DNA of 64,000 bases from Colwellia hornerae (GTDB lineage: Bacteria; Pseudomonadota; Gammaproteobacteria; Enterobacterales; Alteromonadaceae): the NCBI RefSeq assembly GCF_007954355.1, contig NZ_VOLR01000001.1, forward strand, positions 186,001 to 250,000. The letters are read 5' to 3'. Below, piece after piece: positions 1 through 9,467 of the stretch. Each line of letters opens with the position of its first letter. The first letter of the stretch is position 1. The notes under the pieces were generated by a model. That model was not told the DNA's origin. It ran no database searches and worked only from the letters and a program-made list of their open reading frames with translations. Position numbers and translations under genes: made by a program.

Positions 1-117
1 TTGCCCATACCGGGCACGGTTCACATGAGTCATATTGATATTCCTTATGCGGGGTTAGTGAAAATTAATATTTATACCGATGATAGTGGCGTTGATTGGC
101 CAAAAATAGTGTGGTGA
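1..117 (+). CDS. C-terminal end of a probable histidine-phosphatase-family protein (partial)
   Basis: The first 38 codons of the window are open in frame 1 and stop at a TGA at 115-117, so this is the tail of a gene that begins outside the window. The segment HIDIPYAGLVKINIY looks like the last beta strand of the histidine phosphatase superfamily. Because it lies directly upstream of a cobalamin operon, an alpha-ribazole phosphatase (CobC) is a reasonable guess. It is only an inference from 38 residues. No catalytic residue is visible. Confidence 0.45.
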   Translation: MPIPGTVHMSHIDIPYAGLVKINIYTDDSGVDWPKIVW

Positions 118-166
118 TACGTAACCCCGATAAGTCAATGAATTGGGTGTTATTGGCAATTAAACC

Positions 167-194
167 TTGCTATTTTTAGTGAGCAGACGATAAT
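167..194 (+). promoter_or_regulatory. Predicted sigma-70 promoter of the cobalamin operon
   Basis: A -35 like TTGCTA (167-172) and a -10 like GATAAT (189-194) are separated by 16 bases. Transcription would start near 201, just before the riboswitch core, which is where a riboswitch promoter is expected. Seen in sequence; activity is inferred. Confidence 0.45.
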
Positions 195-204
195 CTTCGA
201 ACAA

Positions 205-325
205 CATTATATAACTCATTTTTAATGTGGGAATGTGGTGAAAAACCGCAACTGTACCCGCAACTGTAAAAGCCTTTTCTTGGTATTTAATAACCATAAA
301 GCTTAAGTCAGGATACCCATTAATT
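205..325 (+). promoter_or_regulatory. Cobalamin (B12) riboswitch upstream of btuD
   Basis: The conserved core is readable in order: GGGAATGTGGTGAAAAACCG (229-248), the B12-box-type element CCCGCAACTGT (257-267) and the 3' segment AAGTCAGGATACC (304-317). Riboswitches of this class repress B12 transport and synthesis genes when adenosylcobalamin is abundant. That fits the seven downstream genes. A further inverted repeat (336-356, GCCTATCA-AAA-TGATAGGC) follows and may belong to the expression platform. It has no T-run, so control is more likely translational than by simple termination. Confidence 0.9.
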
Positions 326-486
326 TAGAGTCATTTGCCTATCAAAATGATAGGCATAACCAACAAAGTCGAGCGGGTTTACTCGAACATTGTATTGTCT
401 ACTCTTGCATTATTTTTATATACTAAGAGATTGATTGTGCTGTGTTTGCTGCTCATTAAGTGTCCATCGCATGTGAGTAGCAATTT

Positions 487-1350
487 TTGAATAGTAGCAA
501 GGCTCAATCCTCAGCAATAAATACCGCTAATACAGCATTGCTTTCAGTGCAGCATCTTTCTTGGCATGCCGACAGCCAGCTTATTTTAGATGATATTTCT
601 TTCACCATAAAAAAAGGCAGCTTTACCGGTATTCTAGGGCCTAATGGTGCAGGAAAGTCTAGCTTACTCCGCTGCTTATATCGCTATGTAAAACCCGATT
701 CAGGTTCAGTACAATTTAATCAACAAGATATTTGGCAACAATACGACGCTTATCAGTATGCGCAAGATATCGCGGTGGTTTTACAAGAAACACCCACTCA
801 TTTTAATTTAACCGTACATGACGTTGTTGCGCTGGGTTTATTGCCACACAAGGGGTTATTTACCCGTGAACAAGCCAGCGACCGACTCAAAATCGACTGT
901 GCAATTAAGCAGGTTGGCTTAGCGGATAAAAACTTACAAAATTTTGAACATTTATCCGGCGGAGAAAAACAACGCGCACTTATAGCTCGTGCTATCGTGC
1001 AAACGCCCAGCTTACTTATTATGGACGAGCCAACCAGTCATCTTGATGTTCGTTACCAAATTCAGGTTATTGAATTAGCTAAATCGCTAGGCATTACGGT
1101 TATTGCGTCTTTTCATGACTTAAATCTTGCCAGTGCGATGTGCGATCAACTGCTGGTGTTAGATAAAGGTAAACTGGTTGAGCAAGGGTCACCACAAGCA
1201 GTGATCACCTCTGAGATGTTGTCAAATGTATTTGGTGTCTGCGCGCAAGTCTCTCTTCATCCCCAGCATAAGGTTCCTCATATTTCTTATTTCTATGGCT
1301 ACGATATTAAAGAAAAAACGGCAGAAAGTAGAGCGTTACCTCATGTTTAA
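487..1350 (+). CDS. btuD: Vitamin B12 ABC transporter ATP-binding protein BtuD
   Basis: ATPase of a cobalamin/iron-siderophore type importer, working on the cytoplasmic face of the BtuC permease. The 287-aa protein has a Walker A GPNGAGKSS (about residue 51), the ABC signature LSGGEKQR and Walker B LLIMDEPTSHLD, followed by the H-loop in ASFHDLN. The only start in frame after the upstream stop (478-480) is the TTG at 487, with a weak ribosome-binding site; TTG 538 is a fallback. It is the first gene after the B12 riboswitch and its end overlaps btuC by 8 bases, which suggests translational coupling. Substrate B12 is inferred from the riboswitch and from the cob genes downstream. Confidence 0.88.
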   Translation: MNSSKAQSSAINTANTALLSVQHLSWHADSQLILDDISFTIKKGSFTGILGPNGAGKSSLLRCLYRYVKPDSGSVQFNQQDIWQQYDAYQYAQDIAVVLQETPTHFNLTVHDVVALGLLPHKGLFTREQASDRLKIDCAIKQVGLADKNLQNFEHLSGGEKQRALIARAIVQTPSLLIMDEPTSHLDVRYQIQVIELAKSLGITVIASFHDLNLASAMCDQLLVLDKGKLVEQGSPQAVITSEMLSNVFGVCAQVSLHPQHKVPHISYFYGYDIKEKTAESRALPHV

Positions 1351-2362
1351 AGTTAATCATTCGGGTATTATTTTTTTGACCTTAGCTTTTGGTGTCATCA
1401 GCTTTATCGCGTCATTATCTTTAGGTGCGGCAGATATCAGTTTTAGCGATGTTATTACAAGTTTACTGGCCAGTTTCTCAACAGATAAAGACGCCAGCGA
1501 GGTGATTTTTTATGAGCGAATTATTTGGGAATTACGCATGCCGCGCGCCATTTTAGCTTTTTTAGCCGGTTGTGGTTTAGCGGTTTCTGGGCTGATATTA
1601 CAAACGGTAACGCGAAACCCATTAGCCGACCCTTATCTTTTTGGTATTTCTTCAGGTGCTTCTTTAGGAGTCGTTATATCTATTGTTTTACTGGGCAGCA
1701 CTATTTCTGTGATTACACCTGTTGCGGCTTTTGCGGGCAGTTTAGTGGCGATGCTAATGTTGCTAATGATATCTGGTCGTCGGCAAAGTCAACAAGTTGA
1801 ATCTATGCTCTTGGCAGGTGTAGCGTTATCGTTTTTATTTAGCTCGTTTACCAGTTTGTTACTTTATCATACCGACCCACAAGCGGTTACGGCGATATTA
1901 TTTTGGACTATGGGTAGTTTTTCACGTGCACAGTGGTCAATTTTATGGTTTCCTGCGGTCGTTATTATTAGTTGTGTCATTATGATGTTAGCGTATCGAC
2001 GCCAATTGAATGCGATGTTGTTAGGGGATGAAAGTGCAACAACGTTAGGTATTAATGTTAATCGTTTTCGCTTAGTGATGCTGGTACTGAGTTCACTGAT
2101 CACCGCAACGTTAGTCTCTTTGTGTGGTGGTATAGGTTTTGTTGGTTTAATGATTCCCCATATTGTACGTTTTTTCGTTTCTCAAGGCACTGTTTTTGGC
2201 ATTATGTTAACGGCTTTAGTTGGTGGTATTTTTATGATTTGGGTAGATGTATTATCTAGAGTGGTACTGGAAAACCAAGAACTACCCGTAGGTGTTATCA
2301 CTTCTGCCTTGGGTAGTTTATTCTTTTTATCCTTGTTGTACTTCCGCAAAAATAAAGCGTAA
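1343..2362 (+). CDS. btuC: Vitamin B12 ABC transporter permease BtuC
   Basis: Inner-membrane FecCD/BtuC-family permease that carries cobalamin released by BtuF. The frame is open from 1226, but the natural start is the ATG at 1343, overlapping the btuD stop. It gives a 339-aa protein, the normal family length, whereas the longer version adds a basic, non-family leader. Family hallmarks are LRMPRAILAFLAGCGLAVSG near residue 60, NPLADPYLFGISSGASLG and GFVGLMIPHIVR. About ten hydrophobic segments are visible. It sits between btuD and cobT in one operon under the riboswitch. Confidence 0.9.
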   Translation: MFKVNHSGIIFLTLAFGVISFIASLSLGAADISFSDVITSLLASFSTDKDASEVIFYERIIWELRMPRAILAFLAGCGLAVSGLILQTVTRNPLADPYLFGISSGASLGVVISIVLLGSTISVITPVAAFAGSLVAMLMLLMISGRRQSQQVESMLLAGVALSFLFSSFTSLLLYHTDPQAVTAILFWTMGSFSRAQWSILWFPAVVIISCVIMMLAYRRQLNAMLLGDESATTLGINVNRFRLVMLVLSSLITATLVSLCGGIGFVGLMIPHIVRFFVSQGTVFGIMLTALVGGIFMIWVDVLSRVVLENQELPVGVITSALGSLFFLSLLYFRKNKA

Positions 2363-2373
2363 AGGAGCTCTTG

Positions 2374-3456
2374 ATGAACTTTGCTATTAAAAAAGTAACT
2401 GATGTGTTTAATCAACAGATCCAGGCGACTATCGATGGAAAAACTAAACCACTTGGCGCATTAGGCCAACTAGAAGATACTGCTAAAATTATTGCCGCTG
2501 TGCAGTTATCAACAGTAAATACTGGTCAACAATCATTGAGTATTAAACATCCTAGTTTATTCATATTTGCTGGCGATCACGGCGTCGCAGCGCAAGGTGT
2601 TTCTATTGCACCCAGTGAAGTAACCTCACAAATGGTGGCTAATTTTGCCAGTGGAGGAGCGGCAATCAATGTCTTTTGTAAGCAGCTTGGTTGGCAGTTA
2701 AGTGTGGTAGATGCCGGTGTTTTATCGCCAACCGATAATTGTTTAGGCGTTATCAATCAACGTTTAGGTAATATTACTGCACCGTTAAATATCGCGCCAG
2801 CAATGAGCCTAGCGCAAGTTGAACTCGGTTTTGAAAAAGCGACTGCTTTGGTCAAATCAGTTCATGAAAAAGGCTGTAACTTAATCGCTTTTGGTGAAAT
2901 GGGGATTGGTAACACCACTTCAGCGGCCGCGATTATGGCGGCTATTATCGGCATTCCAGCCAGTGAATGTGTTGGTCGAGGTACTGGCGTTAGTGACGAA
3001 ATAGTAAAAATAAAACAACAGGTCATTGAACAAGCATTAGAGCTTCATCAAGGAAATCTCAACAGTGCTAAAGAAATTTTAGCGTCTTTAGGTGGTTTTG
3101 AAATCGTGCAAATCACTGCTGCTATGTTAGCGGCGGCCGAACAAGAAATGCTGGTTGTTGTTGACGGTTTTATCTGTACTGCCGCCGCTATGCTCGCTAT
3201 TGATATCAATGCAAATGTTAAAGATTATATGATTTTTGCCCATTGTTCGGGCGAGCAAGGTCATCAAAAAATGCTTAGCCATTTGCAGGTTAAGCCACTA
3301 TTAAATTTAGGCTTACGCTTAGGGGAAGGCACAGGCGCTGCATTAGCACTACCCTTAATTCAAGCGGCTGCGGCTTTTTATAATGATATGGCAAGCTTTA
3401 CTCAGGCACAAGTGACCGATGTTACTGATGCTAACAATAACAAAGTTGAAAATTAA
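2374..3456 (+). CDS. cobT: Nicotinate-nucleotide-dimethylbenzimidazole phosphoribosyltransferase CobT
   Basis: Makes alpha-ribazole phosphate from nicotinate mononucleotide and dimethylbenzimidazole, the lower-ligand activation step of cobalamin assembly. The 360-aa protein shows the family motifs FAGDHGVAAQGVS (about 70) and GEMGIGNTTSAAA (about 175), and SGEQGH near residue 290. The Glu proposed as catalytic base in the family, near the C-terminus, fits LRLGEGTGAALALP. AAGGAG at 2361-2366 favours ATG 2374 over the TTG three bases earlier. The next gene, cobS, starts directly after its stop. Confidence 0.93.
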   Translation: MNFAIKKVTDVFNQQIQATIDGKTKPLGALGQLEDTAKIIAAVQLSTVNTGQQSLSIKHPSLFIFAGDHGVAAQGVSIAPSEVTSQMVANFASGGAAINVFCKQLGWQLSVVDAGVLSPTDNCLGVINQRLGNITAPLNIAPAMSLAQVELGFEKATALVKSVHEKGCNLIAFGEMGIGNTTSAAAIMAAIIGIPASECVGRGTGVSDEIVKIKQQVIEQALELHQGNLNSAKEILASLGGFEIVQITAAMLAAAEQEMLVVVDGFICTAAAMLAIDINANVKDYMIFAHCSGEQGHQKMLSHLQVKPLLNLGLRLGEGTGAALALPLIQAAAAFYNDMASFTQAQVTDVTDANNNKVEN

Positions 3457-4293
3457 ATGACGAAGCAATCACGTTGGCAACAATGCCAACAACAATATTA
3501 TTTGCTGTTACTTGCTTTGAGTTTCTTTACCCGGATACCGGTGCGTTTACCTGAGGTGGTAAAACCTGAAATGCTCCATCAAGCGAGCCGATATTTTGCT
3601 TTAATTGGTTTATTTATCGGTGTGATAACCGCCTCTATTTTAGTATTGTTGGCGAGTTTTCTACCTATTCCTTTAGCGGTACTTATTTCTATGGCGGCGA
3701 GCTTATTGCTTACTGGCGCTTTTCATGAAGATGGTTGGGCGGATGTTTGGGATGGCTTTGGTGGTGGTTGGACCGTTGAGCAAAAGCTAAACATTATGAA
3801 AGATAGCTGTTTAGGGACTTATGGCGCCGCGAGCTTATTTTTCATTTTAATGATCAAATATCAGAGTTTAGTGTTATTAAGTAGCCATAGTAGCAATCCT
3901 TTATTAGCACTCTCTATGGCATTGGTTATAGCGCACACCTTAAGTCGAGCCGTCAGTACCAGTTTAATCTTTAGCATGGCTTATGTTAGCGAAGATGCAC
4001 AATCAAAAGTTAAACCTTTAGCGCAGCATCTATCTTTAAAAGGTTTGTTAATCTTATTAATCACCGCAGCTGTGGTGATGTTTAGCTTATTACCAGCAGT
4101 GCATTGTTTGGTACTCATGGGGTGCTTATGGCTGATGCGTTTTTTATTAATAGTTTGGTTTAATCGTCAGTTAGGCGGCTTTACTGGTGATTGTTTAGGG
4201 GCGGCGCAACAAATTTTAGAAGTGGCTGTTTATATTATTTTACTGGTCTTAGCCTCTCCAGCGACAACATTTTTGACGGAGGCAGGCTTATGA
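3457..4293 (+). CDS. cobS: Adenosylcobinamide-GDP ribazoletransferase (cobalamin synthase) CobS
   Basis: Integral membrane enzyme that joins adenosylcobinamide-GDP and alpha-ribazole (phosphate) to give adenosylcobalamin (phosphate). The 278-aa product has several hydrophobic helices and the signature FHEDGWADVWDGFGGG near residue 90, whose acidic residues are expected to hold metal. A second conserved stretch, RQLGGFTGDCLGA, lies near residue 235. The ATG immediately follows the cobT stop with no spacer, and its own stop overlaps the cobU start (ATGA), so expression is probably coupled. Confidence 0.93.
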   Translation: MTKQSRWQQCQQQYYLLLLALSFFTRIPVRLPEVVKPEMLHQASRYFALIGLFIGVITASILVLLASFLPIPLAVLISMAASLLLTGAFHEDGWADVWDGFGGGWTVEQKLNIMKDSCLGTYGAASLFFILMIKYQSLVLLSSHSSNPLLALSMALVIAHTLSRAVSTSLIFSMAYVSEDAQSKVKPLAQHLSLKGLLILLITAAVVMFSLLPAVHCLVLMGCLWLMRFLLIVWFNRQLGGFTGDCLGAAQQILEVAVYIILLVLASPATTFLTEAGL

Positions 4294-4892
4294 GAACTAG
4301 CCCTGCTAATACACTTCATTTAATTTTAGGTGGGGCACGCTCAGGAAAGTCGCGCCTCGCTGAAAATATTGCCAAACAGGCTGAATTAGCAGGGCTAACG
4401 ATATGTTATCTTGCTACAGCGCAAGCCCATGATAAAGAAATGAGCGCACGTATTTTACAGCATCAAGACGAGCGTCCTCAACATTGGCAACTGCTTGAGT
4501 CGCCATTGTATTTAGCTAAGGCACTTCAACAAGCATTACAAACTAGTGATTGTGTGCTGGTTGATTGCTTAACACTGTGGCTAAGTAATTGTTTGTGCCA
4601 TCAAAATAGCGAGTTTTATCAACAACAAAAGTCACTGTTTATCGACTTTTTAACACTATTTATTAGCGATACCAGCGCTTATCAATCAAAAAAACTTATT
4701 TTTGTCAGTAATGAGGTTGGGCATGGCATTGTACCTATGGGCGAGTTGTCGCGACAATTTGTCGACCAAGCCGGTTGGCTACATCAAGAGCTAGCAACAC
4801 TAGCCAAACAAGTCGATTTTGTCATCGCTGGGTTACCGCTGACCTTAAAAAGTGAGGTGTTGATAAGTAAAATATCGGCACAACAAAATTAA
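4290..4892 (+). CDS. cobU: Adenosylcobinamide kinase / adenosylcobinamide-phosphate guanylyltransferase CobU
   Basis: Bifunctional enzyme that phosphorylates adenosylcobinamide and adds GMP from GTP. The 200-aa protein has a P-loop GGARSGKS at residue 12 and the HQDERP segment around residue 55, which holds the histidine guanylylated in this family. [10 protein letters not shown] and [12 protein letters not shown] are further family motifs. An open frame reaches back to 4191, but ATG 4290 overlaps the cobS stop and yields the standard family length. It acts between cobQ and cobS in the pathway, matching its position. Confidence 0.93.
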   Translation: MRTSPANTLHLILGGARSGKSRLAENIAKQAELAGLTICYLATAQAHDKEMSARILQHQDERPQHWQLLESPLYLAKALQQALQTSDCVLVDCLTLWLSNCLCHQNSEFYQQQKSLFIDFLTLFISDTSAYQSKKLIFVSNEVGHGIVPMGELSRQFVDQAGWLHQELATLAKQVDFVIAGLPLTLKSEVLISKISAQQN

Positions 4893-6388
4893 TGAAAACA
4901 TTAATGGTGCAAGGCACCACCTCTGACGCTGGAAAGAGTACCTTGGTTGCTGGTTTATGCCGAGTATTTGTAAATTTAGGTTGTAAAGTTGCACCGTTTA
5001 AGCCACAAAATATGGCTTTAAATAGTGCCGTTACCAGCGATGGTGGTGAAATTGGCCGTGCGCAAGCACTACAAGCCGTGGCCGCGAAGATTGCACCACG
5101 TGTTGATTTTAACCCGATATTACTTAAACCCAACAGTGATACGGGGGCACAAGTGATTGTTCATGGTCGTGCCATTTCTAATATGGAAGCGACCAGCTAC
5201 CACGATTATAAAAAAGTGGCGATGGACGCTGTACTTGAATCTCATCACCGTTTAGCAAAAGAATTTCAGCTGCTAATGGTTGAAGGGGCAGGTAGCCCAG
5301 CAGAGATAAATTTACGCGCTAATGATATTGCTAATATGGGCTATGCCGAAGCGGTTGATTGCCCTGTTATTCTTGTTGCTGATATCGACCGAGGCGGTGT
5401 TTTTGCTCACTTAGTAGGAACACTCGAGCTATTATCACCTTCAGAGCAAAACCGCGTGAAAGGCTTTATTATTAATCGCTTTCGTGGTGACATTAACTTA
5501 TTAACGTCTGGGCTTGATTGGTTAGAAGAGAAAACCGGCAAGCCAGTTTTAGGGGTCTTACCTTATTTGCACGATTTAGCGCTTGACGCTGAAGACGCCG
5601 TTGCGATTGAAAATAAGGTTGAACAAGCCAAAATAAATATTGTTGTACCCTTATTACCGCACATTAGTAACCATACCGACTTTGATACGTTACGCTTGAA
5701 CCCTGAGATAAATTTACGTTATGTCAAAATGGGCGAGCGGATAAACAATTGTGACTTAGTGATTTTACCAGGCAGTAAAAATGTTATTTTTGATCTGCAA
5801 TATCTTAAAGAACAAGGTTGGCAAATCGATATTGAACGGCATTTGCGCTACGGAGGTAAAGTGTTTGGTATTTGCGGTGGCTATCAAATGCTTGGGCACA
5901 CTATCACCGACCCTGAAGGTATTGAGTCAAGTATTAAGGCGATAACAGGCTTAGGTTTGCTCGAACTTACCACAGAATTAAGTGCAGAAAAAAAATTAGC
6001 ACAAGTCTCCGCCACTATGACCTTAGGCGGTAAAGAGTGTCAGGTCAAAGGTTATGAAATTCATTGTGGTGTCTCTACCATGACCGCTAATGACAATAAA
6101 ATGCCTGTGCCTGTGTTGTTCAATAAAAGTGACAGTCAGAGTAGCGATGGCTGTGTTTCAAATGACAACCAAATAGCAGGTACTTACCTCCATGGTATTT
6201 TTGATGAAGGGGCAGCGACCCAATTATTAGTTGACTGGTTAGACAGTAACAATGACATCGAGCAGACCATTAATCTTGATGAACACCGAGAGCAGCAACT
6301 TGAACGTTTGGCTACTGTTTGCCAACAACACTTAAAAATATCAGCGATTGAAGATATTATCAACAACAGCAAAACGACCAAACCATAG
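4892..6388 (+). CDS. cobQ: Cobyric acid synthase CobQ (CbiP)
   Basis: Glutamine-dependent enzyme that amidates four side chains of the corrin ring (adenosylcobyrinate a,c-diamide to cobyrate). The 498-aa protein has an N-terminal dethiobiotin-synthetase-like ATPase domain ([18 protein letters not shown] at residue 6) and a C-terminal class-I glutamine amidotransferase domain. The latter has the nucleophile Cys in [11 protein letters not shown] (about 330) and a His in YLHGIFDE. The start overlaps the cobU stop as TAATG. No earlier corrin-ring genes are in the window, so the operon may serve corrinoid salvage. Confidence 0.93.
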   Translation: MKTLMVQGTTSDAGKSTLVAGLCRVFVNLGCKVAPFKPQNMALNSAVTSDGGEIGRAQALQAVAAKIAPRVDFNPILLKPNSDTGAQVIVHGRAISNMEATSYHDYKKVAMDAVLESHHRLAKEFQLLMVEGAGSPAEINLRANDIANMGYAEAVDCPVILVADIDRGGVFAHLVGTLELLSPSEQNRVKGFIINRFRGDINLLTSGLDWLEEKTGKPVLGVLPYLHDLALDAEDAVAIENKVEQAKINIVVPLLPHISNHTDFDTLRLNPEINLRYVKMGERINNCDLVILPGSKNVIFDLQYLKEQGWQIDIERHLRYGGKVFGICGGYQMLGHTITDPEGIESSIKAITGLGLLELTTELSAEKKLAQVSATMTLGGKECQVKGYEIHCGVSTMTANDNKMPVPVLFNKSDSQSSDGCVSNDNQIAGTYLHGIFDEGAATQLLVDWLDSNNDIEQTINLDEHREQQLERLATVCQQHLKISAIEDIINNSKTTKP

Positions 6389-6429
6389 CGCTGGAAATGC
6401 GTATATTAACAAGCAAAAGGTTTAATAAA

Positions 6430-7269
6430 ATGACAAAAAGATTTTTATCGCTCGTGGCGATAAGTTTATTGCTGATGGCAATAGCCGCTAAAAGTTTTGC
6501 TGAGCAACCCGCACAGCGCATCGTTGCCTTAGCGCCACATATCGTTGAAATGTTATTTGATATTGGTGCTGGCGATAAAATCGTTGGTGCGGTTGCCTAT
6601 TCTGATTATCCTAAAGCGGCGCTAGATATACCGCGTGTTGGCAGTTATCACGGTATGCAAATAGAAAAGCTCTTAGCGTTAAACCCTGATTTGGTTATTG
6701 TTTGGAAATCAGGGAACTCGCAAAGTGACATTGATAAAATGAAACGCTTAGGACTAAAAATTGTTTTTAGTAATCCGGTAGATATTGCTGATGTTGCCAC
6801 TGAATTACGCTATTTTGGCGGTTTAACCGGACATCAACAACAGGCAGAACGTGTCGCGTTAGCTTATGAACAACGCTTAAAAAAATTACGACTTGATAAT
6901 AAAACTAAACAAGCCATTCCGGTTTTTTATCAATTGTGGTCAGAGCCAATGATGACCATTAACGGCACAACTTGGATAAACCAGTTAATTGAAGTGTGCC
7001 AAGGAGTGAATGTCTTTAAGGACAACCCGACGCCTTATCCAAAGATAAGCACAGAAAACGTTATTGTTGCCCAGCCGCACTTAATGATTTTACCAGATGA
7101 AAATTCTGATAAACCACAACCCATTATTGACTGGCAAAAATGGCCAGAAATACCCGCGGTGAAAAACAATAAGTTTATTCACGTTGACGCAGATTTATTA
7201 CATAGATTTAGTACCCGGATGTTAAGTGGTATTGCAGATATGTGTGAAAAAATTGATCAGCAAAGGTAG
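6430..7269 (+). CDS. btuF: Cobalamin-binding periplasmic protein BtuF
   Basis: Substrate-binding component that passes cobalamin to BtuCD. The frame opens at ATG 6397, but ATG 6430 is preceded by AAAAGG at the right distance. It begins a clear signal peptide (MTKRFLSLVAISLLLMAIAA, ending at KSFA). The 279-aa product has the family opening RIVALAPHIVEMLFDIGAG and the GSYHGMQIEKLLALNPDLV segment of Fe3+/B12-binding proteins. It has no lipobox, so it should be soluble in the periplasm. It is the last gene of the riboswitch operon, with 713 bases without a clear gene after it. Confidence 0.88.
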   Translation: MTKRFLSLVAISLLLMAIAAKSFAEQPAQRIVALAPHIVEMLFDIGAGDKIVGAVAYSDYPKAALDIPRVGSYHGMQIEKLLALNPDLVIVWKSGNSQSDIDKMKRLGLKIVFSNPVDIADVATELRYFGGLTGHQQQAERVALAYEQRLKKLRLDNKTKQAIPVFYQLWSEPMMTINGTTWINQLIEVCQGVNVFKDNPTPYPKISTENVIVAQPHLMILPDENSDKPQPIIDWQKWPEIPAVKNNKFIHVDADLLHRFSTRMLSGIADMCEKIDQQR

Positions 7270-7910
7270 CTGTTCAATCGAGTTAACTGAGAGATAACTT
7301 ATCTAGCAGCTAAGTCAATGATAGGAGAAGCCCATGATAATTTTACACGGCGTGCACAATGTTAATTATCACTAGGAGTCATGTTTATTACTGAGCTTAA
7401 TTTAACTCCAATACTCTGTAATTTACACGACAAGGTTATCATCATTTAACTGTTGATATTATATTGAGGAGAACTGTAAAAATACTAAGGTGCTTTATAA
7501 GGTCTTTAGGCGTAGCGGCCATAGCCGCATTATAAGAAGTAAAAAGTCATTGGCAAGTTAACTGCACTAGACACTTGATATAACGCTAAATAAGGTAGTT
7601 CTCGACTTGAAGCAGGTGAATGCAATCCTAATGTTTTATGCATTGCGCTAGCTAGCACTTAATATAAATGATGGGATAAGATTAGCCTGCTTGAAAATAA
7701 AATCGATAATGATTCGGCTTAACGATGAATCTAACGTGAAGCCACAGCGCACGCAATTAAAATACCTTGGCGGTATTCATTATTATTGATGATTGGGTTT
7801 TGTTGACTAAAATAATTATTAATTTTTCAGGTTTTATTAAGCTATAGCCATATGATAATAAAGGCAGCATGGCCAAAGGCGATAAATTTTCTCGATACAA
7901 GCAGTGAGTA
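7270..7910. other. Intergenic region without a recognisable gene; two tiny SD-preceded ORFs
   Basis: The btuF-to-lipoprotein gap holds no ORF above about 60 codons. Two adjacent very short frames have good ribosome-binding sites: 7334-7375 (13 codons, rich in His; AGGAGA upstream) and 7381-7449 (22 codons; AGGAG upstream). A third AGGAGAA (near 7468) has no start after it. A small hairpin GCGGC-CATA-GCCGC lies at 7515-7528. I cannot tell real microproteins from remnants of a decayed gene. Confidence 0.35.
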
Positions 7911-7941
7911 AAAATAAAAAAGGACGCATAATCATGCGCCC
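7911..7941 (-). terminator. Rho-independent terminator of the btuB operon
   Basis: On the - strand an 8-bp stem GGGCGCAT / ATGCGTCC (one G-T pair, loop GATT) is followed by TTTTTTATTTT. It lies 41 bases after the lipoprotein stop. Confidence 0.85.
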
Positions 7942-7982
7942 TATATTAAATTATTTCTTAATGTCTTACCTTTGAGCGAATC

Positions 7983-9467
7983 TTATTCAATAAAGGCAAT
8001 TGCCGACGGGTTTAATTCTGTTGCAAGTCTTGGTAACGCTTTAAGGTTAGTTTCAGTATTTATAACATCAACGCCTGGATTTTCTGGATTACTTACACTA
8101 AGCCAAAGAAAGTTTGCAGCATCTAACGCGATATAGCTAATTTGTTCAGTACCCGTATCCGCTATCTTTTCATTAGCAATAACACCCGTTGTTGGATTGA
8201 AGGTATATACCGTTGAAAGCTCATAATAACTTGGCGTAAAAAATGTTTCACTGGCAACAAAATAGCCTTTTGTTTTGGATACAACGACGCTTGAACCAAT
8301 AAAAGCACCGGTATTATTTTCAATATCGGCAGCAGATAAAACACTGCTCAAGTTATAATCACTTGTCGCAATCGCCTCGATGCGACTCAAAGCTAATTCA
8401 GAACTGCTATATGAGTTACGAGTTGTAACATATACCGTATCCCCTTGACTCACTATGCTATGACTCAGTGGGTTTAGGCCCTGAAGCGGGATACCTTTAA
8501 GGTTATCATCTGCATCAGCATTTGTTTCAATTTCTTCGTCTGTCGCGGTATCAAAAACAGCAACGTAAGCTGTGTTTGGTGAAAAAGAGTCTGATAAACG
8601 CTGCATAGCGATAAACAGTTTACCATCAGCAATTGTCGCTGAGGCAGGGTTTGGTGTGCCATTACTATTGTTATCAGCGATGTAGCTAGCAAGATTTAAT
8701 TCACCTAATTTGAAATCTTCAAATTGTGTGGCTTGAGGATTAACAATCCAAACTTTGTCTGAACCGTAACGTAAGAGATAAGCTTTGCTTTCACTTACCG
8801 ACACTAAATCATAGGGATTGCGAGTATTTGAGTCGCCGGTATCTTGGGTTGTATATGACCAAACTTCTGTATCAAGTGCATCAGCATTATATTTTGAGAT
8901 AGCATCAATGTTATAACGACCAATGTGAAAAACGTCTTTATTGTAGCTACGAACAGTATAGTCAGAAGCATCTTTAATATAGTAGCCTTCAGTGACTTGC
9001 TCTGTAATCGGGTCTAAGGTAACAACTTCTGAACCTGAAAAATCAGGTGCAACTGTTTGAACAACCGCAAATGATGGCGTGTCTTTCACATCACCGACAC
9101 TCACTTGAATAGCCAATTCACCCGTTAAGTTCTTTTTACCGTCATCCGTTGCAACAATAGTAACAGCGAAAGGACCTACTTCACCGTTGTCAAAATCAGG
9201 AGCATCTATAAAGCTTAATTCACCGCTTTGTGTGATGCTAAATAAAGCACTTGAATTACCAGTCAGTGAAAGTACTATAACGTCTCCATTGGCATCAGTA
9301 GCGCTATAAGTGCCAACTGACGTGGTGTTTTCTTCTATCGTTGGGCTACTCTCACCGGTAACTATTGGTGCGACATTACTTTTTGAACTTCCACCACAGC
9401 CGGCAAGAGCAACAGAGCTCAGTACTAAACTTAATGGTAATATGTGTTTTTTAAAGCTAGTTAACAT
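7983..9467 (-). CDS. Surface-type lipoprotein with cadherin-like domain and beta-propeller, BtuG-like by context
   Basis: A 494-aa protein with a signal peptide ending in the lipobox LAGC (Cys 23), so it should be lipidated. Residues about 35-130 look like a cadherin/VCBS-type Ca2+-binding repeat (ATDANGD, APDFDNGE, VATDDGK). Residues about 165-490 are repeated beta-propeller-like strands of the YncE type (for example ESKAYLLRYGSDKVWIVNP and DGKLFIAMQRLSDS). It directly follows btuB, whose ATG-proximal side has a B12 riboswitch, and a terminator follows it. So it is almost certainly co-regulated by B12. In Bacteroides a propeller lipoprotein, BtuG, caps BtuB and captures B12. An equivalent job here is inference from context, not from recognised homology. 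Confidence 0.7.
   Translation of the reverse strand: MLTSFKKHILPLSLVLSSVALAGCGGSSKSNVAPIVTGESSPTIEENTTSVGTYSATDANGDVIVLSLTGNSSALFSITQSGELSFIDAPDFDNGEVGPFAVTIVATDDGKKNLTGELAIQVSVGDVKDTPSFAVVQTVAPDFSGSEVVTLDPITEQVTEGYYIKDASDYTVRSYNKDVFHIGRYNIDAISKYNADALDTEVWSYTTQDTGDSNTRNPYDLVSVSESKAYLLRYGSDKVWIVNPQATQFEDFKLGELNLASYIADNNSNGTPNPASATIADGKLFIAMQRLSDSFSPNTAYVAVFDTATDEEIETNADADDNLKGIPLQGLNPLSHSIVSQGDTVYVTTRNSYSSSELALSRIEAIATSDYNLSSVLSAADIENNTGAFIGSSVVVSKTKGYFVASETFFTPSYYELSTVYTFNPTTGVIANEKIADTGTEQISYIALDAANFLWLSVSNPENPGVDVINTETNLKALPRLATELNPSAIAFIE

Noticed and set aside
1226-1342. Upstream extension of the btuC frame
   Set aside because: It lies inside btuD in another phase and adds a basic, non-family leader; ATG 1343 gives the normal BtuC length.
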